DNA from: Chryseobacterium sp. JJR-5R
GTDB lineage: Bacteria; Bacteroidota; Bacteroidia; Flavobacteriales; Weeksellaceae
Reading direction: 5' to 3'
NCBI RefSeq assembly: GCF_034047335.1
Contig: NZ_CP139137.1
Coordinates: forward strand, 3,348,001-3,412,000
Length of the DNA: 64,000 nucleotides
A program made the position numbers and the translations under genes. Numbering within the stretch: position 1 is the first letter of the stretch; every line of letters starts with the position of its first letter. Positions 8,641 through 17,348 of the stretch are shown piece by piece. The notes below the pieces were generated by a model that was given only the letters and a program-made list of their open reading frames with translations, was not told the origin of the DNA and searched no databases.

Positions 8641-9777
8641 TTATTTTCCAAAAAATGTTTTAATTACATTTGAAATCCTTTCTTTTTCATCTTCTCTGAG
8701 ATTGGATCCGGAAGGAAGACATAAGCCGTCATTAAATAATTTTTCGGAAGTTCCTCCGCCATAGAACGGTGCATTTTCAAAAACCGGCTGCATGTGCATC
8801 GGCTTCCACAATGGTCTCGATTCTATGTTATCTTCAAGAAAGGCCATTCTCAGCGCTTCCCTTGTTTTTCCGGTAACCTGGGGATTAACTACAATTGCAG
8901 AAAGCCAGTGATTGGAATAAAAATCTTCTGAAGGCTCTGAAAATACAGTTACCCCATCAATATCTCTGAAAAGGTCTGCGTACAGCGTATGCATGTCCCT
9001 CCTTGCTTCCACCCGGCTGTTTAAAACTTCCATCTGCCCTCTCCCGATTCCCGCAACGATATTACTCATCCTGTAATTGAAGCCAATCTGGGAATGCTGG
9101 TAATGCGGTGCCTGGTCTCTCGCCTGTGTAGAAAGGAAAACCGTCTGGGTTCTATCTTCGGAAGTCTGGCATACCATCGCGCCGCCGCCTGAAGTGGTAA
9201 TAATTTTATTACCGTTGAAGCTCAGAATCCCAAACCTTCCGAAAGTCCCGCACATCTGGCCTTTGTAAGCTGATCCCAGTGCTTCTGCTGCGTCTTCAAT
9301 CACTTCGATATCAAATTCTCTGGCAATAGACATAATTCCGTCCATTTTTGCAGGCATCCCATATAAATGAACTACAATAATTGCCTTAGGCTTTTTCCCT
9401 TTTTTGATCCGTTCTCCAACAGCCTGCCTTAACCCTGCAGGACACATATTCCATGTTTCCGGCTCGCTGTCTACAAACACGGGGGTTGCCCCGCAATAGG
9501 CGATCGGGTTGGCGGATGCTGAAAAAGTCATAGACTGGCAGATTACCTCGTCACCCGGTCCTACTCCACACTGGATCAAGGCGAGGTGAAGCGCTGCGGT
9601 TCCGGCTGATAAGGCGGCTACCTTGACATCTTCTCCCAGGAATTTTTCCAGATCTTCTTCAAATCCGTCTACATTAGGCCCCAAAGGTGCCACCCAGTTT
9701 TCAGCAAAAGCCTCATTGATATATTTTTGCTCGTTACCTCCCATATGCGGGGAAGAGAGCCAGATTTTTGAGTTCAT
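8641..9777 (-). CDS. DegT/DnrJ/EryC1/StrS sugar aminotransferase (PglE-like)
   Basis: A 378-residue PLP-dependent aminotransferase acting on UDP-4-keto sugars. The PLP lysine is in SFNGNKIITTSGGG (Lys191), with the cofactor aspartate in IEDAAEALGS (162) and the N-terminal SAGTAALHLAL block. The N-terminus IWLSSPHMGGNE is typical of PglE/PseC-type enzymes that make 4-amino sugars. It is followed upstream in the transcript by a PglD-like acetyltransferase (1-base gap) and a PglC-like transferase, so the likely reaction is amination of UDP-4-keto-6-deoxy-GlcNAc from PglF in the bacillosamine route. Confidence 0.88.
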   Translation of the reverse strand: MNSKIWLSSPHMGGNEQKYINEAFAENWVAPLGPNVDGFEEDLEKFLGEDVKVAALSAGTAALHLALIQCGVGPGDEVICQSMTFSASANPIAYCGATPVFVDSEPETWNMCPAGLRQAVGERIKKGKKPKAIIVVHLYGMPAKMDGIMSIAREFDIEVIEDAAEALGSAYKGQMCGTFGRFGILSFNGNKIITTSGGGAMVCQTSEDRTQTVFLSTQARDQAPHYQHSQIGFNYRMSNIVAGIGRGQMEVLNSRVEARRDMHTLYADLFRDIDGVTVFSEPSEDFYSNHWLSAIVVNPQVTGKTREALRMAFLEDNIESRPLWKPMHMQPVFENAPFYGGGTSEKLFNDGLCLPSGSNLREDEKERISNVIKTFFGK

Positions 9778-9778
9778 A

Positions 9779-10420
9779 TTATTCGTGAAATTTTATAGGT
9801 TTTGCCGGAATTCCCACAGCTGTACAGTTTGCCGGAAGACTTTTTGCCACTACGGCTCCAGCCCCCACAACGGTATTTTCTCCTATTTCCAGCAGATTGA
9901 TAATTTTAGCACCTGTCCCGACATATACGCTTTCATTGATCATCACCTCACCGGAAATATTCACGGTAGGCATGAATGAACTGAAGCTTTTAATTTTGGT
10001 ATCATGCCCCAATGTACAGGATAAATTCAGGATCACAAAGTCTTCAATTTCAATATCCACCGTTATGATCACTCCGGCACAGATGATATTTCCTTTCCCG
10101 AAAGATACATTATCTTTTCCTATGATTACGGAAGGATGGATAAGATTTGGGTATTCAATATTTTGATTGGTTATTTTACCGATAACTTTCTTCTTGGTAA
10201 AAGGATCTCCGATTGCAACAGCCAGACATACAGGATCATTTATTTCATTGACATTTTCTACCTGCCCCAAATAAGGTATTCCGTTAATTATTTCTGCGTG
10301 CTCTTTGTCATCATAGAAGCCTATGATCTCGTAACCCGGGGTTACTTCATTTATCTGGTCGATCAGCATTTTTACTTCCCGCCCAAAGCCTCCGGCTCCA
10401 ATAATTGCTATTTTTTTCAT
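9779..10420 (-). CDS. Sugar O/N-acetyltransferase, NeuD/PglD family
   Basis: A 213-residue acetyltransferase with an N-terminal Rossmann-like sugar-binding part (KIAIIGAGGFGREV, 1-80) and a C-terminal left-handed beta-helix of hexapeptide repeats (about 95-210). The likely catalytic histidine is in the LSCTLGHDTKI segment. The family includes PglD, which acetylates the 4-amino group of UDP-4-amino-bacillosamine precursor, and NeuD, a sialic acid O-acetyltransferase. No sialic acid genes are present and PglE- and PglC-like genes flank it, so the PglD role is favoured. Confidence 0.85.
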   Translation of the reverse strand: MKKIAIIGAGGFGREVKMLIDQINEVTPGYEIIGFYDDKEHAEIINGIPYLGQVENVNEINDPVCLAVAIGDPFTKKKVIGKITNQNIEYPNLIHPSVIIGKDNVSFGKGNIICAGVIITVDIEIEDFVILNLSCTLGHDTKIKSFSSFMPTVNISGEVMINESVYVGTGAKIINLLEIGENTVVGAGAVVAKSLPANCTAVGIPAKPIKFHE

Positions 10421-10422
10421 AT

Positions 10423-11028
10423 TTAATTATTTCCGTTAAAAGGTTTCATGGTGGCCTGCCCTTCCTGATAAATACCTTCTCTTATAAATACTTTTTTAAT
10501 GGTCAGAAAAAAAATCTTCAGGTCCAGTGATAAAGAAAGATGGTCAACATACCAGACATCATATTCAAATTTTTTCTGCCATGAAATTGAATTTCTGCCG
10601 TTAACCTGTGCCCAGCCTGTAATTCCGGGCCTTACTTCATGGCGCCTCGACTGAAATTCATTGTACAAAGATAAATATTCCGGCAATAAGGGGCGCGGCC
10701 CGATAAGTGACATATCTCCTTTCAGCACGTTAATCAGCTGCGGAAGTTCATCCAGCGAGGTTTTTCTTACAAAAGCCCCTACCGGCGTAAGCCGTTGTGC
10801 ATCGGACAAAAGGTTTCCGTCAGCATCTCTCTTATCATTCATTGTCTTGAACTTTAAGATACTGAAAATTTTTCCGTTTTTGCCGGGCCTCTTCTGGAAG
10901 AAAAAGGGTTTTCCGTGATTGGCAAGGAAAAGTCCGGCTGTTGCTAAGATAAAAAAAGGGCTTAAGAGTAAGAAACCTATTAATGCAACAAAAAAATCGA
11001 TAAGCCTTTTAAAGAAGTTTTTATACAT
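10423..11028 (-). CDS. Initiating phosphoglycosyl transferase, PglC-like
   Basis: A 201-residue monotopic phosphoglycosyl transferase. It has an N-terminal re-entrant membrane helix (about 10-33), KFKTMND, the catalytic pair in SLDELPQL, the [10 protein letters not shown] segment and [14 protein letters not shown]. PglC moves diacetylbacillosamine-1-phosphate to undecaprenyl phosphate at the inner face of the cytoplasmic membrane. The small size (no extra WbaP-type membrane domain) and the adjacent PglD- and PglE-like genes fit that role. It overlaps the next upstream glycosyltransferase gene by 8 bases. Confidence 0.87.
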   Translation of the reverse strand: MYKNFFKRLIDFFVALIGFLLLSPFFILATAGLFLANHGKPFFFQKRPGKNGKIFSILKFKTMNDKRDADGNLLSDAQRLTPVGAFVRKTSLDELPQLINVLKGDMSLIGPRPLLPEYLSLYNEFQSRRHEVRPGITGWAQVNGRNSISWQKKFEYDVWYVDHLSLSLDLKIFFLTIKKVFIREGIYQEGQATMKPFNGNN

Positions 11029-12211
11029 CTTTTATTATTTCTAATATTGTTTCATATGATTTGTCTGCAGAAAGATTTTCGAGACAGAATTTTTTCCCGT
11101 TCTGCCCCAATTCATGACATTTGGATTTATCTTCGTACAGTTCCTTAAAAGCAGAAAACAGATCGTCCGGAGCATCTGCATAGGCAAATTTACCCATGCT
11201 GTTCTTTTCCAGCAGAATCCCCAGATCATTTCCCCTGTCAATAGATGCCAGCACAGGAATTTCCGCATTTAAATAATCGTTAAGCTTCATCGGCGTGTTG
11301 GGAACGGTGAAGTTTTGGTGAAGGCTTATCAAACCGATATTACAATTTGACAAGAGCTGAAAGTATTCTTCTCTGGGAACTTTATCAACAAACTGAAGAT
11401 TGTGCAATTGCATTTTACCTGCTTCCCTCTTCAGTTCTTCAACTTCTGTACCGGTACCGATAATAAGAAACTTCACATCTTCATAAACGCTGCATTTTTT
11501 TGCCAAAGAAAGTACATTCTCAAGCTGCTGAGGCTTTCCCATATTTCCCCCGAAAACCACAATAAATTTATGGCCAAGGTGGTATTTTGTCCGGATATTT
11601 TTATCTGACGAAAATTCTAGCAGTTTGGTGCTGTTATATAAAAGTTCTACTTTTTTGTTTTTCAGAAAATCATAATGTTTCAGAAGATAAGCAATGTTTC
11701 CGGGGGACGTGCATCCGATATAATCCGCTTCAGATAAAAGCTTTACTTCATTTTTCTTGAAAAAATTATAGGTTAGTCCGTCTTTTTTCATGAGCCCCAG
11801 ATCAACTGCATTCTGCGGGAAAATATCCTTCTGCATCAAAAGAACTTTAGCTCCGGTATATTTTTTCAGGTATGAAACAAACCCGGCAAACATGACTGAA
11901 GGTGTGGCGACAATGATAAGATCTATTTTGTTTTTCTTCCAAAACCTGTTGTAGCCTTTTTTGAACTGATTTGAAAGCAAAATGTTTGCAAATCCTTTTA
12001 TGAATTTATTTTTACTGAAAACATCCAGCGTTTTTATTCTTAAAACGTCAATCCCTTCTTCCGTGGAAACAAAAGATTTGTTTTCCTGACTATCAGCAGG
12101 GGCCATTGGAAAAACCCTGTGTCCGTTTTGGTGAAACACATTGACCATATCACTGTACATTGCGGATTGTGATAAATGTGGTAATGTGAAGAAAACAAAT
12201 AAAATATTCAA
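11021..12211 (-). CDS. Glycosyltransferase family 4 (WbuB-like)
   Basis: A 396-residue GT-B glycosyltransferase. Domain one opens with [16 protein letters not shown]; the C-terminal nucleotide-sugar domain has [15 protein letters not shown] and the acidic segment near [18 protein letters not shown]. The overall pattern ([15 protein letters not shown]) resembles WbuB, the N-acetyl-L-fucosamine transferase. It directly follows the FnlA, FnlC and reductase genes, which make an L-6-deoxy-N-acetylhexosamine, so transfer of that sugar onto the bacillosamine-type first sugar is a reasonable inference. Confidence 0.82.
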   Translation of the reverse strand: MNILFVFFTLPHLSQSAMYSDMVNVFHQNGHRVFPMAPADSQENKSFVSTEEGIDVLRIKTLDVFSKNKFIKGFANILLSNQFKKGYNRFWKKNKIDLIIVATPSVMFAGFVSYLKKYTGAKVLLMQKDIFPQNAVDLGLMKKDGLTYNFFKKNEVKLLSEADYIGCTSPGNIAYLLKHYDFLKNKKVELLYNSTKLLEFSSDKNIRTKYHLGHKFIVVFGGNMGKPQQLENVLSLAKKCSVYEDVKFLIIGTGTEVEELKREAGKMQLHNLQFVDKVPREEYFQLLSNCNIGLISLHQNFTVPNTPMKLNDYLNAEIPVLASIDRGNDLGILLEKNSMGKFAYADAPDDLFSAFKELYEDKSKCHELGQNGKKFCLENLSADKSYETILEIIKDV

Positions 12212-12213
12212 AA

Positions 12214-13074
12214 TCAGTATGTATAAAAATTAGAGAATTCCATCATCCAGTGTTTTTGTTCTTCAAGCATTTCCCTGTAGCCCGGAACCTGATAATCTAA
12301 AGTTTTTGATTTTACCAAAGACTTATCTGCCTTTTTCCCGTCATAAGAATTTATCCGTATGTCTTTCCTGTCCCAAACTTCTTTAAATGCCGTAATCAGG
12401 TCATATTTATTGATCGGAATACCGTTCGTAAGGTGCACCAGGCCCTGCAACGGGTTTTCTATAAGGAATTCCACTGCTTTGGCCAATTCCAGTGTGGTCA
12501 CCCCGCTCCAAAGGGCAGAAGTATACCCGTTGACTTCGCCTGACTGATTCATAAACCAGTGAAAAAGGCCGATGCCGTCTTTGTTAAGTTCAGGACCGAT
12601 AATGGAAGTTCTTACCGTAAGATCCTTATGGTTGGTAATTTCTCCCAAAGCTTTAGACTGGGCATAAAAACCCTCACCGTCCTTAACATCATCTTCTTTA
12701 TACTGTCCGCGCCTGCCATTGAAAACACAGTCTGTACTGATCTGGATAACCCTGGTTTTCATCTCTTTTGTTACTTCTTCTAAAAAATGCGGGAAATAGC
12801 TGTTGAACCAGATTGCTTTTGCGGGATGATCTTCGGCGTCTTTATTCAGGATCCCGATGCAATTTATGATAAAATCAAAGTTATGATCTTCAATGATTTC
12901 CTTTAATCTGACAGTATCAGAAACGTCTAAAGAAAATTCCCTCGCGGTTTCACTAATGTTTCTTGCTATACCATATACTTCATGGCTATCATTTTTTTGA
13001 AGATAATTATAAAGAACATGGCCCGCCATACCTTTGATGCCTATAACCAGTACTTTTTTTATTTTTTGTCCCAT
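12214..13074 (-). CDS. RmlD-like NAD(P)-dependent sugar-nucleotide reductase
   Basis: A 286-residue short-chain dehydrogenase of the RmlD substrate-binding family. It has the Rossmann start VLVIGIKGMAGHVLYNYL, STDCVFNGRRG and a YAQSK catalytic tyrosine-lysine pair. Its neighbours are FnlA- and FnlC-like genes. In the UDP-L-FucNAc route the reductase (CapF/FnlB/WbjC) is about 370 residues with a C-terminal cupin domain; that domain is missing here. The size fits better the WbvR type, used for UDP-L-RhaNAc and L-QuiNAc. It overlaps the 2-epimerase gene by 16 bases. Confidence 0.82.
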   Translation of the reverse strand: MGQKIKKVLVIGIKGMAGHVLYNYLQKNDSHEVYGIARNISETAREFSLDVSDTVRLKEIIEDHNFDFIINCIGILNKDAEDHPAKAIWFNSYFPHFLEEVTKEMKTRVIQISTDCVFNGRRGQYKEDDVKDGEGFYAQSKALGEITNHKDLTVRTSIIGPELNKDGIGLFHWFMNQSGEVNGYTSALWSGVTTLELAKAVEFLIENPLQGLVHLTNGIPINKYDLITAFKEVWDRKDIRINSYDGKKADKSLVKSKTLDYQVPGYREMLEEQKHWMMEFSNFYTY

Positions 13075-14180
13075 ATCACTTTATTTACAATGGCTGTATA
13101 GCTCTGGATTGCTTTGACCACCCGGTCTGAAGTATTTTTTACATTATATTCAAATGACAGATCAACAGCAGGGTCAAACAGGCCTTTGGATACTTCAATG
13201 GCGTTTAACATCTGGTTTTTAGAAATCCCTCCCAGTACGATTGTTCCGGCATCAATTGCTTCCGGCCTCTCCGTGCTTGTTCTGATACTTACTGCCGGAA
13301 AGCCCATCATCGCAGATTCTTCACTAATGGTGCCGCTGTCCGAAAGGACAATAAAAGATTTGCTTTGTAATTTTACATAGTCAAAGAAACCTAATGGGGC
13401 CACATTCTGGATTAATGGATGAAATTTAATGTTATTTTTTTCAATCCTGGTTTTTGTCCGCGGATGGGTAGAAAAAATGACAGGCATATTGTATTTTTCA
13501 GCAACGGCATTAATGGATTCCACCAGAACTTCAAAATTATCCCCTAGGTCTATATTTTCTTCCCTGTGTGCACTTACTACTATAAATCCGGATTCTTTTA
13601 ATCCAAGCCTTTCAACAACATCACTTTGCTGAATTTTATCCTGATATTTATCTAAAACTTCTCTTAACGGAGAACCTGTTACAAACACATGGTCTTTGCG
13701 GAACCCTTCGCTCAGCAGATACCTTCTGCTGTTTTCTGTATAGGTAAGGTTGATATCACTGATATGGTCTGATATTTTTCTGTTAATCTCTTCAGGAACA
13801 TTCTGGTCAAAACACCTGTTGCCTGCTTCCATATGAAAGATCGGGATTTTCAGCCTTTTTGCTGCAATCGTGCTTAAGACACTGTTGGTATCTCCCAGAA
13901 CCAGCAATGCATCCGGTTTTTCTTTCGAAAGGATTTCATAGGATTTGGAAATTACATTGCCAATTGTTTCTCCTAAGTGAGCCCCAACCACATTCAGAAA
14001 ATAATCAGGCCTGCGAAGGTCCAGGTCTTCAAAGAAAATCTCGTTAAGCTCATAATCATAATTCTGGCCGGTATGGATCAAAATGTGCTCAAAATAATGA
14101 TCGCATTTCTTGATACATTCTGTCAGACGGATAATCTCAGGCCTTGTCCCTAATATTGTTACTACTTTTAATTTTTTCAT
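13059..14180 (-). CDS. UDP-N-acetylglucosamine 2-epimerase family (FnlC/WbjD/WecB-like)
   Basis: A 373-residue non-hydrolysing 2-epimerase. It opens KKLKVVTILGTRPEIIRL and has HTGQNYD, VLGDTNSVL, the catalytic HMEAGNRCFD region, SAHREEN and SDSGTISEESAMMGFPAVSIR, followed by TERPEAID. In this context it would be the third enzyme of an FnlA-reductase-FnlC route, inverting C2 of the L-sugar nucleotide, rather than making UDP-ManNAc for general use. I start at the ATG at 14180, ten codons inside the longest frame, because the upstream part is charged and atypical and a TAAATTTG box lies just upstream. Confidence 0.88.
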   Translation of the reverse strand: MKKLKVVTILGTRPEIIRLTECIKKCDHYFEHILIHTGQNYDYELNEIFFEDLDLRRPDYFLNVVGAHLGETIGNVISKSYEILSKEKPDALLVLGDTNSVLSTIAAKRLKIPIFHMEAGNRCFDQNVPEEINRKISDHISDINLTYTENSRRYLLSEGFRKDHVFVTGSPLREVLDKYQDKIQQSDVVERLGLKESGFIVVSAHREENIDLGDNFEVLVESINAVAEKYNMPVIFSTHPRTKTRIEKNNIKFHPLIQNVAPLGFFDYVKLQSKSFIVLSDSGTISEESAMMGFPAVSIRTSTERPEAIDAGTIVLGGISKNQMLNAIEVSKGLFDPAVDLSFEYNVKNTSDRVVKAIQSYTAIVNKVIWDKK

Positions 14181-14207
14181 TTTATTTCTGTTTCCATTTC
14201 TGGGAAT

Positions 14208-14215
14208 CAAATTTA
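14208..14215 (-). promoter_or_regulatory. Possible internal promoter -7 box in the polysaccharide locus
   Basis: The minus strand reads TAAATTTG, 27 bases before the 2-epimerase ATG, in one of the two larger gaps of the locus (165 bases). No clear -33 element is seen, so it is tentative. Confidence 0.35.
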
Positions 14216-14345
14216 TAATTACTTTCTCTTTCTTTGAGCTAATAAAAAATCTAAAAAACTGATTTTAATTTATCTCGAATATATACCGACAGAACATTGC
14301 TTTCTCGGTAAAAGTCCGTTAAACGCCCTTAATAAATTATGATTT

Positions 14346-15356
14346 CTAATTACCCAACGGGTCTTGGAAAAGGTTCAGTTTTTTCAATAAAATTTTCACT
14401 CCTTCCACATCTTCTCTTTTTGTATTGTGAGAATTATAATCATGTATTGATTTTTCGATCTGGTTGCCTTCGGAGAAATACTTGGCATAATTCAGGTCAC
14501 GGTTGTCTGCGGGAATCCTGTAAAAATCTCCCATATCTTCTGCATTCATCATTTCTTCTCTTGTACAGAGCGTCTCATACAGCTTTTCACCATGCCTTGT
14601 CCCTATAATTTTGATCTTATTGGAGGCCTGTTTCAATTCCAGAACAGCTTTAGCCAGATCGCCTATGGTTGCGGCAGGTGCCTTATTGACAAATAAGTCT
14701 CCGGGATTGGCGTGTTTAAATGCAAATAAAACCAAATCTACGGCTTCATCCAGCGACATTAAAAAGCGTGTCATGTTAGGATCTGTAATGGTTATATCTT
14801 CATTATTTTCAATCTGATTTAAAAACAGAGGAATTACAGAGCCTCTTGATGCCATAACGTTTCCGTAACGGGTTAAGCATACTATGGTATCTTTCAGATT
14901 CCTAGCTTCGGCAACGGCAACTTTTTCCATCATTGCTTTGGAAATCCCCATGGCATTTATAGGATAAGCGGCTTTATCCGTTGATAGGCAGATGACTTTT
15001 TTCACTTTGTTTGATGCCGCCGCACGAATAACGTTCTGGGTTCCTTCAACATTGGTCTTAACGGCCTGCATGGGGAAAAACTCACAGGACGGAACCTGCT
15101 TCAGGGCAGCGGCATGAAAAACATAGTCTACCTCTTTCATTGCATAATCCACACTGTTATAATCCCTTACATCTCCGATATAATATTTTATCCTGTCATT
15201 TTTGTAGTAGTTACGCATATCATCCTGCTTTTTTTCATCACGTGAAAAAATGCGGATTTCTTTAAAATGATCTGTATGTAAGAATTTTCTTAAAACAGCG
15301 GTGCCAAATGAACCTGTGCCGCCGGTAATAAGAAGGGTTTTATTTTGTATTTCCAT
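14346..15356 (-). CDS. fnlA: UDP-GlcNAc 4,6-dehydratase/5-epimerase (FnlA/CapE/WbjB type)
   Basis: A 336-residue extended short-chain dehydrogenase. The cofactor motif is TGGTGSFGTAVL. The catalytic serine lies in LSTDKAAYP, and the usual YxxxK is replaced by M...K in NAMGISKAMMEK, the signature of the CapE/FnlA/WbjB subgroup. These enzymes convert UDP-GlcNAc to a 4-keto-6-deoxy L-hexose intermediate. The next two genes in the transcript are the 2-epimerase and a reductase, which complete an L-6-deoxy amino sugar pathway. It overlaps the upstream glycosyltransferase gene by 17 bases. Confidence 0.9.
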   Translation of the reverse strand: MEIQNKTLLITGGTGSFGTAVLRKFLHTDHFKEIRIFSRDEKKQDDMRNYYKNDRIKYYIGDVRDYNSVDYAMKEVDYVFHAAALKQVPSCEFFPMQAVKTNVEGTQNVIRAAASNKVKKVICLSTDKAAYPINAMGISKAMMEKVAVAEARNLKDTIVCLTRYGNVMASRGSVIPLFLNQIENNEDITITDPNMTRFLMSLDEAVDLVLFAFKHANPGDLFVNKAPAATIGDLAKAVLELKQASNKIKIIGTRHGEKLYETLCTREEMMNAEDMGDFYRIPADNRDLNYAKYFSEGNQIEKSIHDYNSHNTKREDVEGVKILLKKLNLFQDPLGN

Positions 15357-16365
15357 GTAAAAGTGTAATAAGCTGATTAATATTGTTTGTGATTTTTTTC
15401 ACAGAGGGTTTTACATCTTCTTTCAAAGATTGTGTCAGGGCATTAACGATGCTTCCTTCATCGTAAGGGTTGAATGTTATTGAAGGCTCGCAGACTTCAT
15501 AGGTATACGGCAGATCTGCACCGATGATATTACAACCGTTTTCAATAGCTTCCACAAGGCCTAATCCGAAACTTTCTGCAAGAGACGGGAAAATAAGATA
15601 TTCATGTGACTGATAAATTTCTTTCAGATCCTCACGTTTTATAAAGCCGGTGTTTCTGATAGGATACCCCAAATCCTGTTTTTCTCTGATCAGCCGGCAC
15701 AGTTCCGTAAAACTTTCTGCTACCGTAATGGTAAGTACGCCTTTTTTATGGTTTTCGTAAAAACGGCAGAAAGCGTCTATCAGTTTAACATGATTCTTAT
15801 GGGGAGCCGCATTGCTTACAAAAACATAGCTGTGCTTTTCTCTCTTCACTGCGGTCTGAGTTTCCTTAAAAGGAGGGTAAAAAGGCATTAATAAAACCTT
15901 CTCCTGTTTTATTTTATATTTTCTGGTAAGCTTTTGCTTTATAAAATCTGACTGTACCAGCCAATACTCTGTATTCCTGCGGTCATAAGACAATATTTTT
16001 GTTTTGAGCCAATACATTATTTTCTGTCTGACCGGCATATCATCAGGCAATTCTAAAAATAAAGGCTGATGAAAATAAGTATATGAAGTACAGTTTCTTT
16101 GATTAATGGCAGGAGGCAAATTTCCGAAACACAGCAGGGTTGAAAAATGTTCTTTATTTTTTTTATAAAACCTTTTTCTTCCATAATAATCTGCTTTCTG
16201 AAAAACGATCCTGCATTTTTCGTTTACGGGTTCATGATTATTTTCTATTCTTTTATCCAACAGGTAAAAAACAGGAACATCAAGCTTATCCAATTCCTGC
16301 ATCAGATAATCCAAAAGCACTTTTCCGCCACCGTTATTTATGTATAAGGCATCAATAAAAATCAT
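15340..16365 (-). CDS. Glycosyltransferase family 4
   Basis: A 341-residue GT-B glycosyltransferase. The C-terminal donor-binding half shows YVFVSNAAPHKNHVKLIDAF, RNTGFIKREDLKEIYQSHEYLIFPSLAESFGLGLVEAIENG and GADLPYTYEV, the E-x7-E type signature of GT4. Donor and acceptor cannot be told from sequence. It overlaps the upstream gene by 4 bases (ATGA) and the downstream FnlA gene by 17 bases, so translation is probably coupled. There is no signal peptide or membrane segment, so it should act on lipid-linked intermediates at the inner face of the membrane. Confidence 0.85.
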   Translation of the reverse strand: MIFIDALYINNGGGKVLLDYLMQELDKLDVPVFYLLDKRIENNHEPVNEKCRIVFQKADYYGRKRFYKKNKEHFSTLLCFGNLPPAINQRNCTSYTYFHQPLFLELPDDMPVRQKIMYWLKTKILSYDRRNTEYWLVQSDFIKQKLTRKYKIKQEKVLLMPFYPPFKETQTAVKREKHSYVFVSNAAPHKNHVKLIDAFCRFYENHKKGVLTITVAESFTELCRLIREKQDLGYPIRNTGFIKREDLKEIYQSHEYLIFPSLAESFGLGLVEAIENGCNIIGADLPYTYEVCEPSITFNPYDEGSIVNALTQSLKEDVKPSVKKITNNINQLITLLHGNTK

Positions 16366-17345
16366 TTTTTTATTATTTGGTGGTATAAGTTAATATATTG
16401 CTGTGAGATTTTTTCAGGACTGTATTTCCTGATATTCTCTTTGCCGTTTTTTATCAGCTCTTTTCTTTTTTCTTCGCTGTGGATCAATTTGAGCACGGCA
16501 TCTCGTATTTCTTTCACCGAAAAAGGATCTACCAGCAGCGCTCCATTGCCGGCAATTTCTTTCATCGGGGAAATACCGGAGGTTATGACACAGCAGTTTT
16601 GCGCCTGCGCTTCAAGGATCGGCAACCCAAACCCTTCATATAAGGATGGAAATAACAATATATCTGACTGATGATATTTTTCCGCTAAATCTTCATCAGA
16701 AATATTATTAAAATTACTGACATGCAGATTATTCTGCTCTATAAAGATATTATGGGATACTTCCAGTTTTCCGATAATTAATATCTCCGCTTCTATGCCG
16801 GTTAACGCCTCTAAAATCCGTTCTACATTTTTATTTGTCCTGGTTCCTACCACCAGCAGTTTCAGCTTCCGCTGAAGACTTATATCATTATGTTCCAGAA
16901 TAGGAACGGTAACACAGTTAGAAATTACATGAATTTTATTTTCTGCTGACGGAATATATTTTAAAATTTCATTTTTTGTTTTGTCTGAAATTACCGTGAT
17001 ATATTTTAATTTTTTTACAGGAAGATAAACCCATAGCAAGTAATACAGATATCTTTTTAATCCGGTATATTGATGAAGCCCTACCAGATCATGTATAGAA
17101 AGTATTGTTTTATGCCTGTCCAAAAGTAAACAGGCCCAGTGAATATCTCCGGTGATATGGTTTACGTCTCCCTGGTTCCTTTTAAAAAACCACATGGCTT
17201 TTCCAAGCTGCTTTAACGGAAAAGGATTTTTTATAACCTTAAACTTTATGTTTTGATCTTCCAGCTGCCTGTATAAGACTGAAAAAAGTTTCTCAATACT
17301 AATCTGCCCTTCTGTAGGATGTCTTTCAAAAAAATGAATTTCCAT
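16362..17345 (-). CDS. Glycosyltransferase family 4
   Basis: A 327-residue GT-B glycosyltransferase with a conventional N-terminal acceptor domain (NHITGDIHWACLLL, SIHDLVGLHQY) and a C-terminal donor domain: LKLLVVGTRTNKNVERILEAL, LFPSLYEGFGLPILEAQAQNC and GNGALLVDPFS. This is the classical GT4 mannosyl/glucosyl/rhamnosyltransferase type; the specific sugar is unknown. It has short overlaps with its neighbours. Base composition is visibly AT-rich from here to the flippase. Confidence 0.87.
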   Translation of the reverse strand: MEIHFFERHPTEGQISIEKLFSVLYRQLEDQNIKFKVIKNPFPLKQLGKAMWFFKRNQGDVNHITGDIHWACLLLDRHKTILSIHDLVGLHQYTGLKRYLYYLLWVYLPVKKLKYITVISDKTKNEILKYIPSAENKIHVISNCVTVPILEHNDISLQRKLKLLVVGTRTNKNVERILEALTGIEAEILIIGKLEVSHNIFIEQNNLHVSNFNNISDEDLAEKYHQSDILLFPSLYEGFGLPILEAQAQNCCVITSGISPMKEIAGNGALLVDPFSVKEIRDAVLKLIHSEEKRKELIKNGKENIRKYSPEKISQQYINLYHQIIKK

Positions 17346-17348
17346 AAT

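Noticed and set aside
7484..13074. A complete dTDP-L-rhamnose pathway (rfbC plus the RmlD-like reductase)
   Set aside because: rmlA and rmlB are missing, and the reductase is embedded between FnlC- and WbuB-like genes, which fits an amino-sugar route better.
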